The position numbers and the translations under genes were made by a program. A stretch of 5,089 nt of DNA from NCBI GenBank assembly GCA_964523295.1, contig CAZGAH010000133.1, positions 1-5,089 on the forward strand, given 5' to 3'. Origin of the DNA: CAZGAH01 sp964523295 (GTDB lineage: Bacteria; Desulfobacterota; Desulfovibrionia; Desulfovibrionales; Desulfovibrionaceae). The notes under the pieces are model-generated. The model was given only the letters and a program-made list of their open reading frames with translations, searched no databases and had not been told where the DNA came from. Within the stretch, counting starts at the first letter, position 1; every line of letters begins with the position of its first letter. Shown piece after piece: positions 1-5,089 of this stretch.

Positions 1-148
1 CAGCAAAACGTCGAAGTCTACTCACATTTTCAGGTCCATAGCCCTTTCGTATCTGGCTTCGATCTTCATCGAACACTTCATTTAATAAAACATAATGTCA
101 TTAATTATCAATGCACCAATGGCCACCCACTGGGAAGCCGGAAGGCCC
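1..148. other. Non-coding, AT-rich flank downstream of the nucleoside transporter
   Basis: No convincing gene is seen on either strand. The part around 75-120 is markedly richer in A and T than the genes beside it. On the minus strand this is the 3' flank of the transporter gene. I looked for a stem followed by a T-run after its stop codon and found none, so where its transcription ends is not visible. A short inverted repeat at 58-73 is listed separately. The rightward open frame that starts at 95 runs antisense through the transporter's C-terminal codons and resembles nothing known. Confidence 0.6.
58..73. repeat. Short perfect inverted repeat (6-bp arms, 4-base loop)
   Basis: The arms TTCGAT and ATCGAA are exact reverse complements around a CTTC loop. 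There is no T-run on either side, so it is not an intrinsic terminator. It could be a protein-binding site for something left of the window, or chance; a 6-bp arm is too short to decide. Confidence 0.3.
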
Positions 149-1393
149 TCAATAAAAAGCACCCGCCACGGCGCCAGTCATCAGGGTGGCCAGCGTGCCG
201 GACAGGAGGGAGCGGGGGCCCAGTTGGACGATTTCGCTGCGTCGTTCCGGGGCGAGTGCGCCCAGGCCGCCGATCATGATGCCCAGGCTGCCGAAGTTGG
301 CGAAGCCGCAGAGCGCGTAGGTCATGATTATGGAGCTGCGTGGTGACAGCGCGCCCGCGGGAAGCCGGGACAGCTCGAGGTAGGCCAGCAGTTCGTTGAG
401 CACGGTCTTGACGCCCATGAGCGATCCCGCTGTTGCTGCCTCGGCCCAGGGGACCCCGATCAGCCAGACCACGGGCGCCATGATCAGTCCCAGAATCCGC
501 TGCAATGTCAGTGGCGCCCCTGCGAACTCCGGGAGCCAGGCCAGGCCCAGATTGACCAGGGTGACCAGTGCCACCAGCACGATGAGCAGGCCGAGAATGG
601 GTATGTACAAGGCGATTCCCTGCTGCGTGCCTTTGACAATCGCATCGAACATTCCCTGCGCCTCCTGCGGGGGAATGGCCTCACCGGCAGTCGGGAGCCC
701 GGTCTCGGGGACCATGAGCCGGGACAGCAAAAGGGCAGCCGGCACGCTGAGCAACGACGCGAGCAGGATGTGGCCCAGGGCCCCGGGCAGCGCAGGGGCG
801 AGGATGCTGGCATACAAGACCAGAACCGTACCCGCGATAGTGGACATGCCGACGGTCATCATCGAAAACATTTCGCTGCGCGTCATCGAACCCAGATAGG
901 GCCGGATAAGCATGGGAGACTCGACCATTCCCAGGAAAACGTTGGCAGCGGCGGCAACGCCAAGCGCCCCGCCGATCCCCAGGGTCCGGCGTAGCAGCAG
1001 GGAAAACCAGCGCACGATCCACGGCAGGATTCTCCAGTAAAAGAAAAGGGATGTCAGCGCGCCGATCGTCAGCAACAGGAGCAGACCGCGAAAGGCCAGA
1101 ACATAGGTGGCGCCGGTATCGAGCACGGCGAACGGCGCAGGCCCGCCGCCGAGATAGCCGAAGGCGAAGCTGGCGCCGGCGCGCGTCGCCTGCTCCAGGA
1201 TATCGACCACGTCATTGAGCCCGCCCATGAACCGGCTCAACACAGGAATCTTGATCAGGACGGCCGCGAGCAGATACTGCAGCAGCAGCCCACAGGCGAC
1301 CGCGCGCACGTCGATCCGACGTTTGTTTTCGCTGCACAGCCAGGCCAGCAACGCCAGCACCAGGCAGGCAAAAACGCTCTGAATACCGTCCAT
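149..1393 (-). CDS. Concentrative nucleoside transporter (CNT / NupC family)
   Basis: A 414-residue inner-membrane protein, the usual length for bacterial CNTs, which import nucleosides with Na+ or H+. It is strongly hydrophobic with many membrane segments. Family hallmarks are visible in order: AAAANVFLGMVESPMLIRPY (about 147-166), MSTIAGTVLVLYA (183-195), GVKTVLNELLAY (327-338) and YALCGFANFGSLGIMIGG (359-376). By comparison with the Vibrio cholerae CNT structure, E158, E334, N366 and S369 match conserved nucleoside-binding residues, and N151 and T185 fall at its Na+-site positions. The Gln-Thr of the classical GQTE base-binding motif is Met-Val here (G155-M-V-E158), so base preference may differ. 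The start is the ATG at 1393, preceded by a strong AAAGGAG five bases upstream. It is transcribed alone, divergently from the 1596-2117 gene; I could not identify its promoter. Family call is very safe; the substrate and coupling ion are not known. Confidence 0.94.
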   Translation of the reverse strand: MDGIQSVFACLVLALLAWLCSENKRRIDVRAVACGLLLQYLLAAVLIKIPVLSRFMGGLNDVVDILEQATRAGASFAFGYLGGGPAPFAVLDTGATYVLAFRGLLLLLTIGALTSLFFYWRILPWIVRWFSLLLRRTLGIGGALGVAAAANVFLGMVESPMLIRPYLGSMTRSEMFSMMTVGMSTIAGTVLVLYASILAPALPGALGHILLASLLSVPAALLLSRLMVPETGLPTAGEAIPPQEAQGMFDAIVKGTQQGIALYIPILGLLIVLVALVTLVNLGLAWLPEFAGAPLTLQRILGLIMAPVVWLIGVPWAEAATAGSLMGVKTVLNELLAYLELSRLPAGALSPRSSIIMTYALCGFANFGSLGIMIGGLGALAPERRSEIVQLGPRSLLSGTLATLMTGAVAGAFY

Positions 1394-1398
1394 GCTCT

Positions 1399-1405
1399 CT
1401 CCTTT
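1399..1405 (-). promoter_or_regulatory. Ribosome binding site of the nucleoside transporter
   Basis: On the minus strand AAAGGAG lies five bases before the ATG at 1393. This is a near-ideal Shine-Dalgarno sequence and fixes the transporter start. Confidence 0.8.
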
Positions 1406-1532
1406 GAGAACGACCGCGACCGGATTCGGCTGCGCCGCGCCCGCGTTGCTTACAGCAGCAGCCGGCTCTTTGCAATTCCCGCCTGTCCGAAAGACGCTGC
1501 CTTTCGCCTGGCACGACGCCTGGCGCGCGGAT

Positions 1533-1561
1533 TGGACAATTTCGGGACAGGAGGCTATAGA
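1533..1561 (+). promoter_or_regulatory. Probable sigma70-type promoter for the 1596-2395 gene pair
   Basis: A -35 box TGGACA (1533-1538, five of six matches to TTGACA) and a -10 box TATAGA (1556-1561, four of six matches) are separated by exactly 17 bases. Transcription would start near 1568, leaving a leader of about 28 bases before the ATG at 1596. This also argues against a translation start upstream at 1392. It is predicted by eye only. Confidence 0.55.
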
Positions 1562-1585
1562 GCGCGCTCACGAACGACACGCCGG

Positions 1586-1592
1586 GGAGGAG
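1586..1592 (+). promoter_or_regulatory. Ribosome binding site that sets the start at 1596
   Basis: GGAGGAG ends three bases before the ATG at 1596; its GGAGG core (1586-1590) leaves five bases. No comparable site precedes the in-frame ATG at 1392, so this decides the start. Confidence 0.7.
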
Positions 1593-1595
1593 CGC

Positions 1596-2117
1596 ATGAA
1601 ACAGAACACAGCGCCGGAAATTTCCGAAATCGAACTCGAACCCTATCTGGACATGGAACTGTTCATGATTCTGAGCCAGAACAAGCGGTTGGACCGGACG
1701 ACAGCCGATATTGTCGAAGAGTACTGGCCGCTCTGGCGGGAGCGCATCCAGGCGCGGCGTATCGTGACCGGCAAACAGGGGTACGTTGTCGTCTGGCTGG
1801 ACGAATACATTGAAAACGAGGTTGCCTCGGCCTGGGATTCGTCTCCCAGCCGGGCCTTTACCATGAACACGCTGGCCCAGGCGATGCTCATGGCCACGGT
1901 CCGGGATCTGGTGCCCGAGGCGGCCGCCTCGCATTGCGCACCGGTTCCCAAGCCCACGGCCTCGCTGAAATCCGCGCTCGAAACCCTCGGGCTGTCCTGG
2001 ACGGAACACAACACCCTGACCAGGCAATACGCGATGCTCACCTACGCCCCCTATAAGGGGGGCTGTCCTGTCTGTTTTCTGAACAAAACCTGTCCCAATG
2101 CCAATACTGCGCGCTAA
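1596..2117 (+). CDS. Uncharacterised 173-residue protein with a C-terminal C-X2-C-X5-C motif
   Basis: I do not recognise the family. The ATG at 1596 is chosen because of its Shine-Dalgarno sequence and the promoter just upstream. The same frame is open back to an ATG at 1392, but those 68 residues are low-complexity, overlap the transporter start and lie upstream of the promoter. The protein appears soluble and mostly helical, with no signal peptide or membrane span. It opens with an acidic stretch (EISEIELEPYLDMELFMIL, about 8-26), then a Trp/Arg-rich part (EEYWPLWRERIQARR, 41-55), a likely beta strand (YVVVWLDEYIE, 63-73), an Ala/Met-rich helix (90-105) and a Pro-rich linker near 115-121. 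The last 20 residues hold GGCPVCFLNKTCPN with C157, C160 and C166, a possible zinc or iron-sulfur site; C114 is the only other cysteine. A ThiS/MoaD-like gene follows 53 bases downstream on the same strand, so a role near sulfur transfer or metal-cofactor chemistry is possible, but this is inference from position alone. Confidence 0.75.
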   Translation: MKQNTAPEISEIELEPYLDMELFMILSQNKRLDRTTADIVEEYWPLWRERIQARRIVTGKQGYVVVWLDEYIENEVASAWDSSPSRAFTMNTLAQAMLMATVRDLVPEAAASHCAPVPKPTASLKSALETLGLSWTEHNTLTRQYAMLTYAPYKGGCPVCFLNKTCPNANTAR

Positions 2118-2160
2118 TACCGACGCCACGGCGACGTAGTCCGAATGATTGCGACAGAAT

Positions 2161-2164
2161 GGAG
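2161..2164 (+). promoter_or_regulatory. Ribosome binding site choosing the start at 2171
   Basis: GGAG lies six bases before the ATG at 2171. It overlaps the alternative in-frame ATG at 2159, which has no such site in front of it, so 2171 is preferred. Confidence 0.6.
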
Positions 2165-2170
2165 TCCGCC

Positions 2171-2395
2171 ATGCACGTCGCCATAAAATGCTTCGCCACC
2201 CTGGCCAGCCACCAACCGGCTTCGGGATTTCTGGAGTTGCCCGATGGCGCGACCGTGGCGCAGGCTGTCGCGGCGCTCGATCTCGCCGCCGCGGATGTCT
2301 GTATCATCCTCGTGAATGGAAAAACCGCGCACCTGAACAGCAGCCTGCACGAGGGAGACCGGCTCTCCCTGCTCCCGCTCATATCCGGCGGTTAA
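2171..2395 (+). CDS. ThiS/MoaD-family ubiquitin-like sulfur carrier protein
   Basis: A 74-residue protein with the layout of the beta-grasp sulfur carriers: a first strand (HVAIKCFATLA, 2-12), the typical LPDGATVAQAVAAL turn and helix (23-36), a central strand with the common VNGK turn (IILVNGK, 45-51), then EGDRLSLLPLISGG at the end (61-74). Proteins of this family are activated at the terminal Gly-Gly by an E1-like enzyme (ThiF or MoeB type) and carry sulfur as a thiocarboxylate for thiamin, molybdopterin, tungstopterin or other sulfur chemistry. Length and the exposed Gly-Gly tail fit a working carrier. It follows the Cys-motif gene by 53 bases and is probably co-transcribed with it. No E1, ThiG or MoaE is in the window, so whether it serves thiamin, molybdopterin or another pathway cannot be told. 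A start at 2159 would add four residues (MESA) but has no good ribosome site. Confidence 0.87.
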   Translation: MHVAIKCFATLASHQPASGFLELPDGATVAQAVAALDLAAADVCIILVNGKTAHLNSSLHEGDRLSLLPLISGG

Positions 2396-2407
2396 AGGGG
2401 CGGAGTC

Positions 2408-3364
2408 TCAGGCGGGAGATTCGTCAGGTTCTGTCGCGTCGTTAGGCGTCATATGCTCGCCCAGCACCAGTCCCCGCAGGCCCACTTCCTGACCGGAGAA
2501 GAAAACCGGTCCGATCCGCAAGGCCACAGGGAAGACCGTGCCGTCGCTGCGCAGCCCCTGACAGTCGAGCGTGCGGCATCCGGATAAATCCCGGTTGAGC
2601 AGGGTCTGGATACACGTCTGGAGCATCGCCCGCGAATCAGGCGCAAACAGCATACAGGCGTTGAAATCCGGCCCCGGCAGAGCATCGGCATAGCCAAAGA
2701 CCCGCAGGGCCGCGTCATTCATGAGTCGAAGCTGCCCGTTCGCATCGGCTTCGAACATGGGGCAGGGAAAAAAATCCGCGAGTTCGCGATAACGCTGCTC
2801 GTTGAAGCGAAACAGTCGGTACAGCTCAAAGCTTTCGATGGCGTTCGCGCAATTTTTGAGCACAATGGACAACAACGACAGCATGACGCTGGAAATATTC
2901 CTCTCGGAACGCAGGGTCAGCCCGACGAACATTCCCCGGGTCCGCGAACAGGTAGCCAGCGCGTGGAGCACGAACCGGAACTTCTGACTCCGCGAATAGA
3001 CGGTAATGGGCCGATTCTCGCGCAAGGCCAGGGAGAAGATGCCGTTGTCGATAAGATAGTCGAGTTCGCGCCGGACCTCCCGGGCCTGTTCCTCGGACGT
3101 ACACCAGGCAGGCTTGAAGTCGGAGCTGTTTTCATCGACCAGATAAAAGACACAGCCGGAAAAGGGGATCAGGCCGTTCAGACGGAAGGCCGTTTCAGCA
3201 AGAATTTCGGTAGGTTCCTGCAACTTGTTGATGCTGGTCTGGAAGTCGCCCAGGTTCGACGCCATTTCCAGGACATCAAAGGTAAACCTGGCCTGTTCCT
3301 CCAGGGTCTGGATGCGGACTTCGAGGTCCTCGCGTGAGTGCCTGCTCGTGGATGACTTATTCAT
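2408..3364 (-). CDS. GAF-like and PAS domain protein without an output domain
   Basis: A 318-residue soluble protein, probably a cytoplasmic sensor or adaptor. Residues about 10-50 are charged and heptad-like (REDLEVRIQTLEEQ onward), suggesting a coiled coil for dimerising. Residues about 50-180 look GAF-like: alternating strands and helices including GCVFYLVDENSSDFKPAW (70-87), RPITVYSR (118-125) and GMFVGLTL (144-151). A linking helix (AIESFELYRLFRFNEQ, 175-190) leads to a clear PAS domain, about 191-303: RYRELADFFPCPMFEAD, then LMNDAALRVFGYAD, and the C-terminal RSDGTVFPVALRIG with GLVLGEH. It ends in a short acidic tail. There is no kinase, GGDEF, EAL, HD-GYP, receiver or DNA-binding domain. 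Nine cysteines are spread through it; none forms a recognisable cofactor motif. The ATG overlaps the last 8 bases of the HDOD gene (ATGAATAA) and has no Shine-Dalgarno sequence of its own, so translation is probably coupled. The GAF call is less certain than the PAS call. Confidence 0.85.
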   Translation of the reverse strand: MNKSSTSRHSREDLEVRIQTLEEQARFTFDVLEMASNLGDFQTSINKLQEPTEILAETAFRLNGLIPFSGCVFYLVDENSSDFKPAWCTSEEQAREVRRELDYLIDNGIFSLALRENRPITVYSRSQKFRFVLHALATCSRTRGMFVGLTLRSERNISSVMLSLLSIVLKNCANAIESFELYRLFRFNEQRYRELADFFPCPMFEADANGQLRLMNDAALRVFGYADALPGPDFNACMLFAPDSRAMLQTCIQTLLNRDLSGCRTLDCQGLRSDGTVFPVALRIGPVFFSGQEVGLRGLVLGEHMTPNDATEPDESPA

Positions 3365-4640
3365 CTTGCAGGAAAAATTGTAATATTTCTTCCACCTGGC
3401 AATTCACCTGCAGGGCTATCTGCGCGATGACCCCTGGCGGCAGTTCCAACGCCTCCCAGGCCTGCGCCGACAAGGGAGGAACCAGGCGCTCGCCGCTGGA
3501 GCCCAGCTCCAGCGCATTGACCATCATGTCGGCCAGGTGAATGATCGAGGCCTCCGGACGGTTGGCCGCCTTGTGCGGCGCATGATGGAAGTAGACATTT
3601 TTTTCCAGAGAGACCGGGAATTTCCAGCTTCTCAGCAGCACGCCGCCCAGCTTTTCATGACCGAACCCCAAGACCTTTTTTTCGGCTTCGAACAACGGAA
3701 TCCGTTCGCTTGCCGCCAGAGCCAGGGCCTGCCCGGCGTGCTCCGGCAGCTCGCGGAACAGCACCAGCCGGCCGATGTCGTGCAGCAGGCCGGCGACAAA
3801 AAAACGTTCCGTATTCGGCGTCTTGCGATGACTGGCCAGGAGCCGCGAGGCGACGCCGCAGGCGACGCTGTGCCGCCAGAATGACTGCATGTCAACCAGG
3901 TCTCCTGGCACGTCCTTGAAAAAATTGACCACACTCATGCCCATGGCCAGCGACAGGAGTTGATTGCCACCGAGAATGGCCACCGCGCGCGTGACCGTAT
4001 CGATTTTCGAGCGCATTCCGTAAAACGCGCTGTTGACAATGCGCAACAGCCGGGCGGAGAGGTCGGTATCGTTGGAGATCACCTCGGCCACGTCGGTGGC
4101 CGAACTGCGCGGATCGTTGAGCACGTCCAGCAACTTGTTACAGATGATGGGTAAAGAGCCCAGCTTGATATCTTCCAGCACCAGCTGCGCCGGTTCAACC
4201 CGGGTCAGCCGGGCGCCGGGCTGCGCGAGGGGAAACGACGCGTCCGGGGAATCGGTCGACACATCAGCCGGCAGGGGTTCTTCCGCTGCCTGGACAACGG
4301 ACATCCCGGACAACAGGTCTTCAACGTTGCGCTGCGTGCAGAGGCGCTTCAGTTCGACGACAGCCGGATTGTCCGGGTCATTGAAGCAGAAGCGTTCGGC
4401 CACCTCGGCGCTGGCCTGGGCAAGAATTGCCGGATCGACGACATTCAGGGCCTCGTCCTCGAGATTTTCCCTGCTGACGCCTTCCACGTCGACCTCGAGA
4501 ACACCCCAGATCTTCAGGATGCGTACACTTTCGTCCGTCAGCGACGTCCCGGTCCTGATCAACAGCCGGCCGTTGCGATCGCGTGCGTCCGAAGCGAGGA
4601 CCATGCCCGCCTTGATCGAATTGATCGATATCGCGCTCAT
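3357..4640 (-). CDS. HDOD domain signalling protein with N-terminal 'GMVLASDARDRNGRLL' module
   Basis: A 427-residue cytoplasmic protein. Residues about 5-55 (INSIKAGMVLASDARDRNG, then LIRTGTSLTDESVRILKIWGV) form the small module often found ahead of HD-GYP and HDOD domains. A helical region and a low-complexity, Pro/Ser/Asp-rich linker (about 115-150) follow. The HDOD domain covers about 153-360 with its signature: LPIICNKLLDVLND, ISNDTDLSARLLRIVNSAFYG (188-208) and AVAILGGNQLLSLAMG. Unusually complete HD-type ligands remain: H257, H287-D288 in AGLLHDIGRL, H328, H352-H353 and D371. HDOD proteins usually act in signalling and regulation, not catalysis; whether this one hydrolyses a phosphoester is unknown. 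The ATG at 4640 is preferred because it has a GGAGG nine bases upstream and begins right before the module. The frame is open to a TTG at 4901, but that extra 87 residues lacks a ribosome site and domain homology. It is the first gene of a two-gene unit with the GAF-PAS protein. Confidence 0.94.
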   Translation of the reverse strand: MSAISINSIKAGMVLASDARDRNGRLLIRTGTSLTDESVRILKIWGVLEVDVEGVSRENLEDEALNVVDPAILAQASAEVAERFCFNDPDNPAVVELKRLCTQRNVEDLLSGMSVVQAAEEPLPADVSTDSPDASFPLAQPGARLTRVEPAQLVLEDIKLGSLPIICNKLLDVLNDPRSSATDVAEVISNDTDLSARLLRIVNSAFYGMRSKIDTVTRAVAILGGNQLLSLAMGMSVVNFFKDVPGDLVDMQSFWRHSVACGVASRLLASHRKTPNTERFFVAGLLHDIGRLVLFRELPEHAGQALALAASERIPLFEAEKKVLGFGHEKLGGVLLRSWKFPVSLEKNVYFHHAPHKAANRPEASIIHLADMMVNALELGSSGERLVPPLSAQAWEALELPPGVIAQIALQVNCQVEEILQFFLQDE

Positions 4641-4970
4641 CGCGCCAAGCCTCCCCCTCTCCCCCCGGTGGTGAACAGGCGTATACGGCCCTCGTCTCCA
4701 TGTCCTGGCCCAGCTTACTTCATAAAAGGCCAAGGAATCAACCGTTACTGTCATCCTCCTCAGGAACATTTCATCTGCCTTTGCCAGCAGCTCGGCATCG
4801 ACAATGCTGCGACTTGTGTTGCTCTGAGGATCCCGCGGCGTGCCGCTTGGTAGTCCTTGTCGGCGCCGCAGTTCAATCCACGAGCGGATAGCAGCTGTCA
4901 ATTCTCGCCATTGTTTGTCACCATAGCACTTCTTCGCATTGAGCTCACATTACAGATGTTGATTTTTAAC
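4641..4970 (-). other. Long non-coding leader upstream of the HDOD gene
   Basis: About 330 bases separate the predicted transcription start (near 4970) from the HDOD start codon. The frame of the HDOD gene stays open through much of it (to 4901), but codon third positions are less GC-biased than in the gene and the translated peptide matches no family I know. I compared it by eye with the cyclic-di-GMP (GEMM) riboswitch and saw no match. Small stems are present, for example GCGGC/GCCGC at 4835-4846, but no clear terminator or anti-terminator pair. Two tiny start-stop frames near 4895-4935 lack ribosome sites. Confidence 0.4.
4650..4657 (-). promoter_or_regulatory. Ribosome binding site setting the HDOD start at 4640
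   Basis: On the minus strand GGGGGAGG ends nine bases before the ATG at 4640. It supports this start over the upstream TTG at 4901. A second GGAGG near 4755 abuts an ATG with no spacing and is not usable in the normal way. Confidence 0.65.
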
Positions 4971-4976
4971 AATATT

Positions 4977-5004
4977 ATTATATTTTTAAAATTATCTATC
5001 TCAA
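4977..5004 (-). promoter_or_regulatory. Near-consensus sigma70-type promoter reading leftward to the HDOD operon
   Basis: On the minus strand a -35 box TTGAGA (4999-5004, five of six matches) and a perfect -10 box TATAAT (4977-4982) are 16 bases apart. They sit in a very AT-rich stretch (about 4950-5012) that stands out from the GC-rich surroundings and would melt easily. The start would be near 4970. Because the region is so AT-rich, some box matches are expected by chance, and a rightward promoter could also be drawn here. Confidence 0.5.
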
Positions 5005-5023
5005 AATAATTACGTAAGGTAAA

Positions 5024-5042
5024 CCCCCGGCTTCGCCGGGGG
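5024..5042 (-). terminator. GC-rich hairpin, probable terminator of a gene beyond the right edge
   Basis: CCCCCGGC and GCCGGGGG form a perfect 8-bp stem around a three-base loop. Read on the minus strand the stem is followed by TTTACCTT, a weak T-run; on the plus strand it is followed by ACTCCC, which is not terminator-like. It lies just upstream of the leftward promoter, as expected if it insulates the HDOD operon from a leftward gene entering from the right. A dispersed REP-like repeat is an alternative. Confidence 0.5.
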
Positions 5043-5089
5043 ACTCCCAAAGTTTGACAGGTACGGGAATATATCGGAAGCCTCCTGCT

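Noticed and set aside
508..1022. Long open frames overlapping the transporter gene in other frames on both strands
   Set aside because: They are compositional shadows of a high-GC gene: Arg/Pro/Ser/Ala-rich, with no ribosome sites or recognisable domains, while the transporter frame has clear family motifs throughout.
1509..1525. Sigma54-like promoter beginning TGGCACG
   Set aside because: The -24 part matches well but the -12 part reads CTGG where TTGC is expected, so the essential GC is missing. The sigma70-type promoter at 1533-1561 is better.
1392..1595. N-terminal extension of the Cys-motif protein back to an ATG at 1392
   Set aside because: It overlaps the transporter start codon, lies mostly upstream of the predicted promoter, has no ribosome site and encodes an unconserved-looking Ala/Arg-rich stretch. 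The ATG at 1596 has an excellent ribosome site.
1212..2129. Leftward 305-residue open frame antisense to the Cys-motif gene and running into the transporter
   Set aside because: It is Arg/Gly-rich with no recognisable domain and covers a region where the opposite strand has a promoter, a ribosome site and a coherent protein.
2352..2370. Inverted repeat as terminator of the sulfur carrier gene
   Set aside because: It lies within the coding sequence and is not followed by a T-run.
4641..4901. 87-residue N-terminal extension of the HDOD protein from a TTG at 4901
   Set aside because: There is no ribosome site before the TTG, codon use is less GC-biased than in the gene, and the known N-terminal module begins right after the ATG at 4640.
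5016..5050. Resemblance of the hairpin region to a type I-E CRISPR repeat
   Set aside because: Only one copy is present, its stem is longer than typical, and no second repeat begins at the expected distance before the window ends.

Overview
The window is high-GC bacterial DNA (clearly GC-rich at third codon positions, with AT-rich intergenic stretches at both ends). It carries five credible protein genes and no RNA gene, mobile element or CRISPR array. The mix points to a Gram-negative bacterium. The HDOD protein with its N-terminal 'GMVLASDARDRNGRLL' module, followed by a PAS-type protein, looks like what is seen in Desulfovibrio-like sulfate reducers. That assignment is an impression from protein style, not a demonstrated identity.

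Layout from left to right. Positions 1-148 are AT-rich and non-coding. A concentrative nucleoside transporter (CNT family) is read leftward (149-1393). A roughly 200-base divergent intergenic region follows, with a good sigma70-type promoter pointing right. That promoter drives a two-gene rightward unit: a 173-residue protein of unknown function with a C-terminal C-X2-C-X5-C motif (1596-2117), then a 74-residue ThiS/MoaD-like sulfur-carrier protein ending in Gly-Gly (2171-2395). Only 12 bases separate this from a convergent leftward two-gene unit: an HDOD signalling protein (3357-4640) and, overlapping its end by 8 bases, a GAF-like/PAS protein with no output domain (2408-3364). The rest, 4641-5089, holds a long apparent leader, a near-consensus leftward promoter in a very AT-rich stretch, and a GC-rich hairpin that probably ends transcription from a gene beyond the right edge.

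How the genes may work together. The HDOD and GAF-PAS proteins are almost certainly co-translated and probably form one signalling module. The Cys-motif protein and the ThiS/MoaD-like carrier look like an operon, with no E1-like activating enzyme or molybdopterin synthase large subunit in the window. The nucleoside transporter stands alone and has no obvious functional tie to the others. I see no clear-cut new system. The most interesting items are the unknown Cys-motif/ubiquitin-like pair, a substitution in the base-recognition motif of the transporter, and the complete set of HD-type metal ligands in the HDOD protein.
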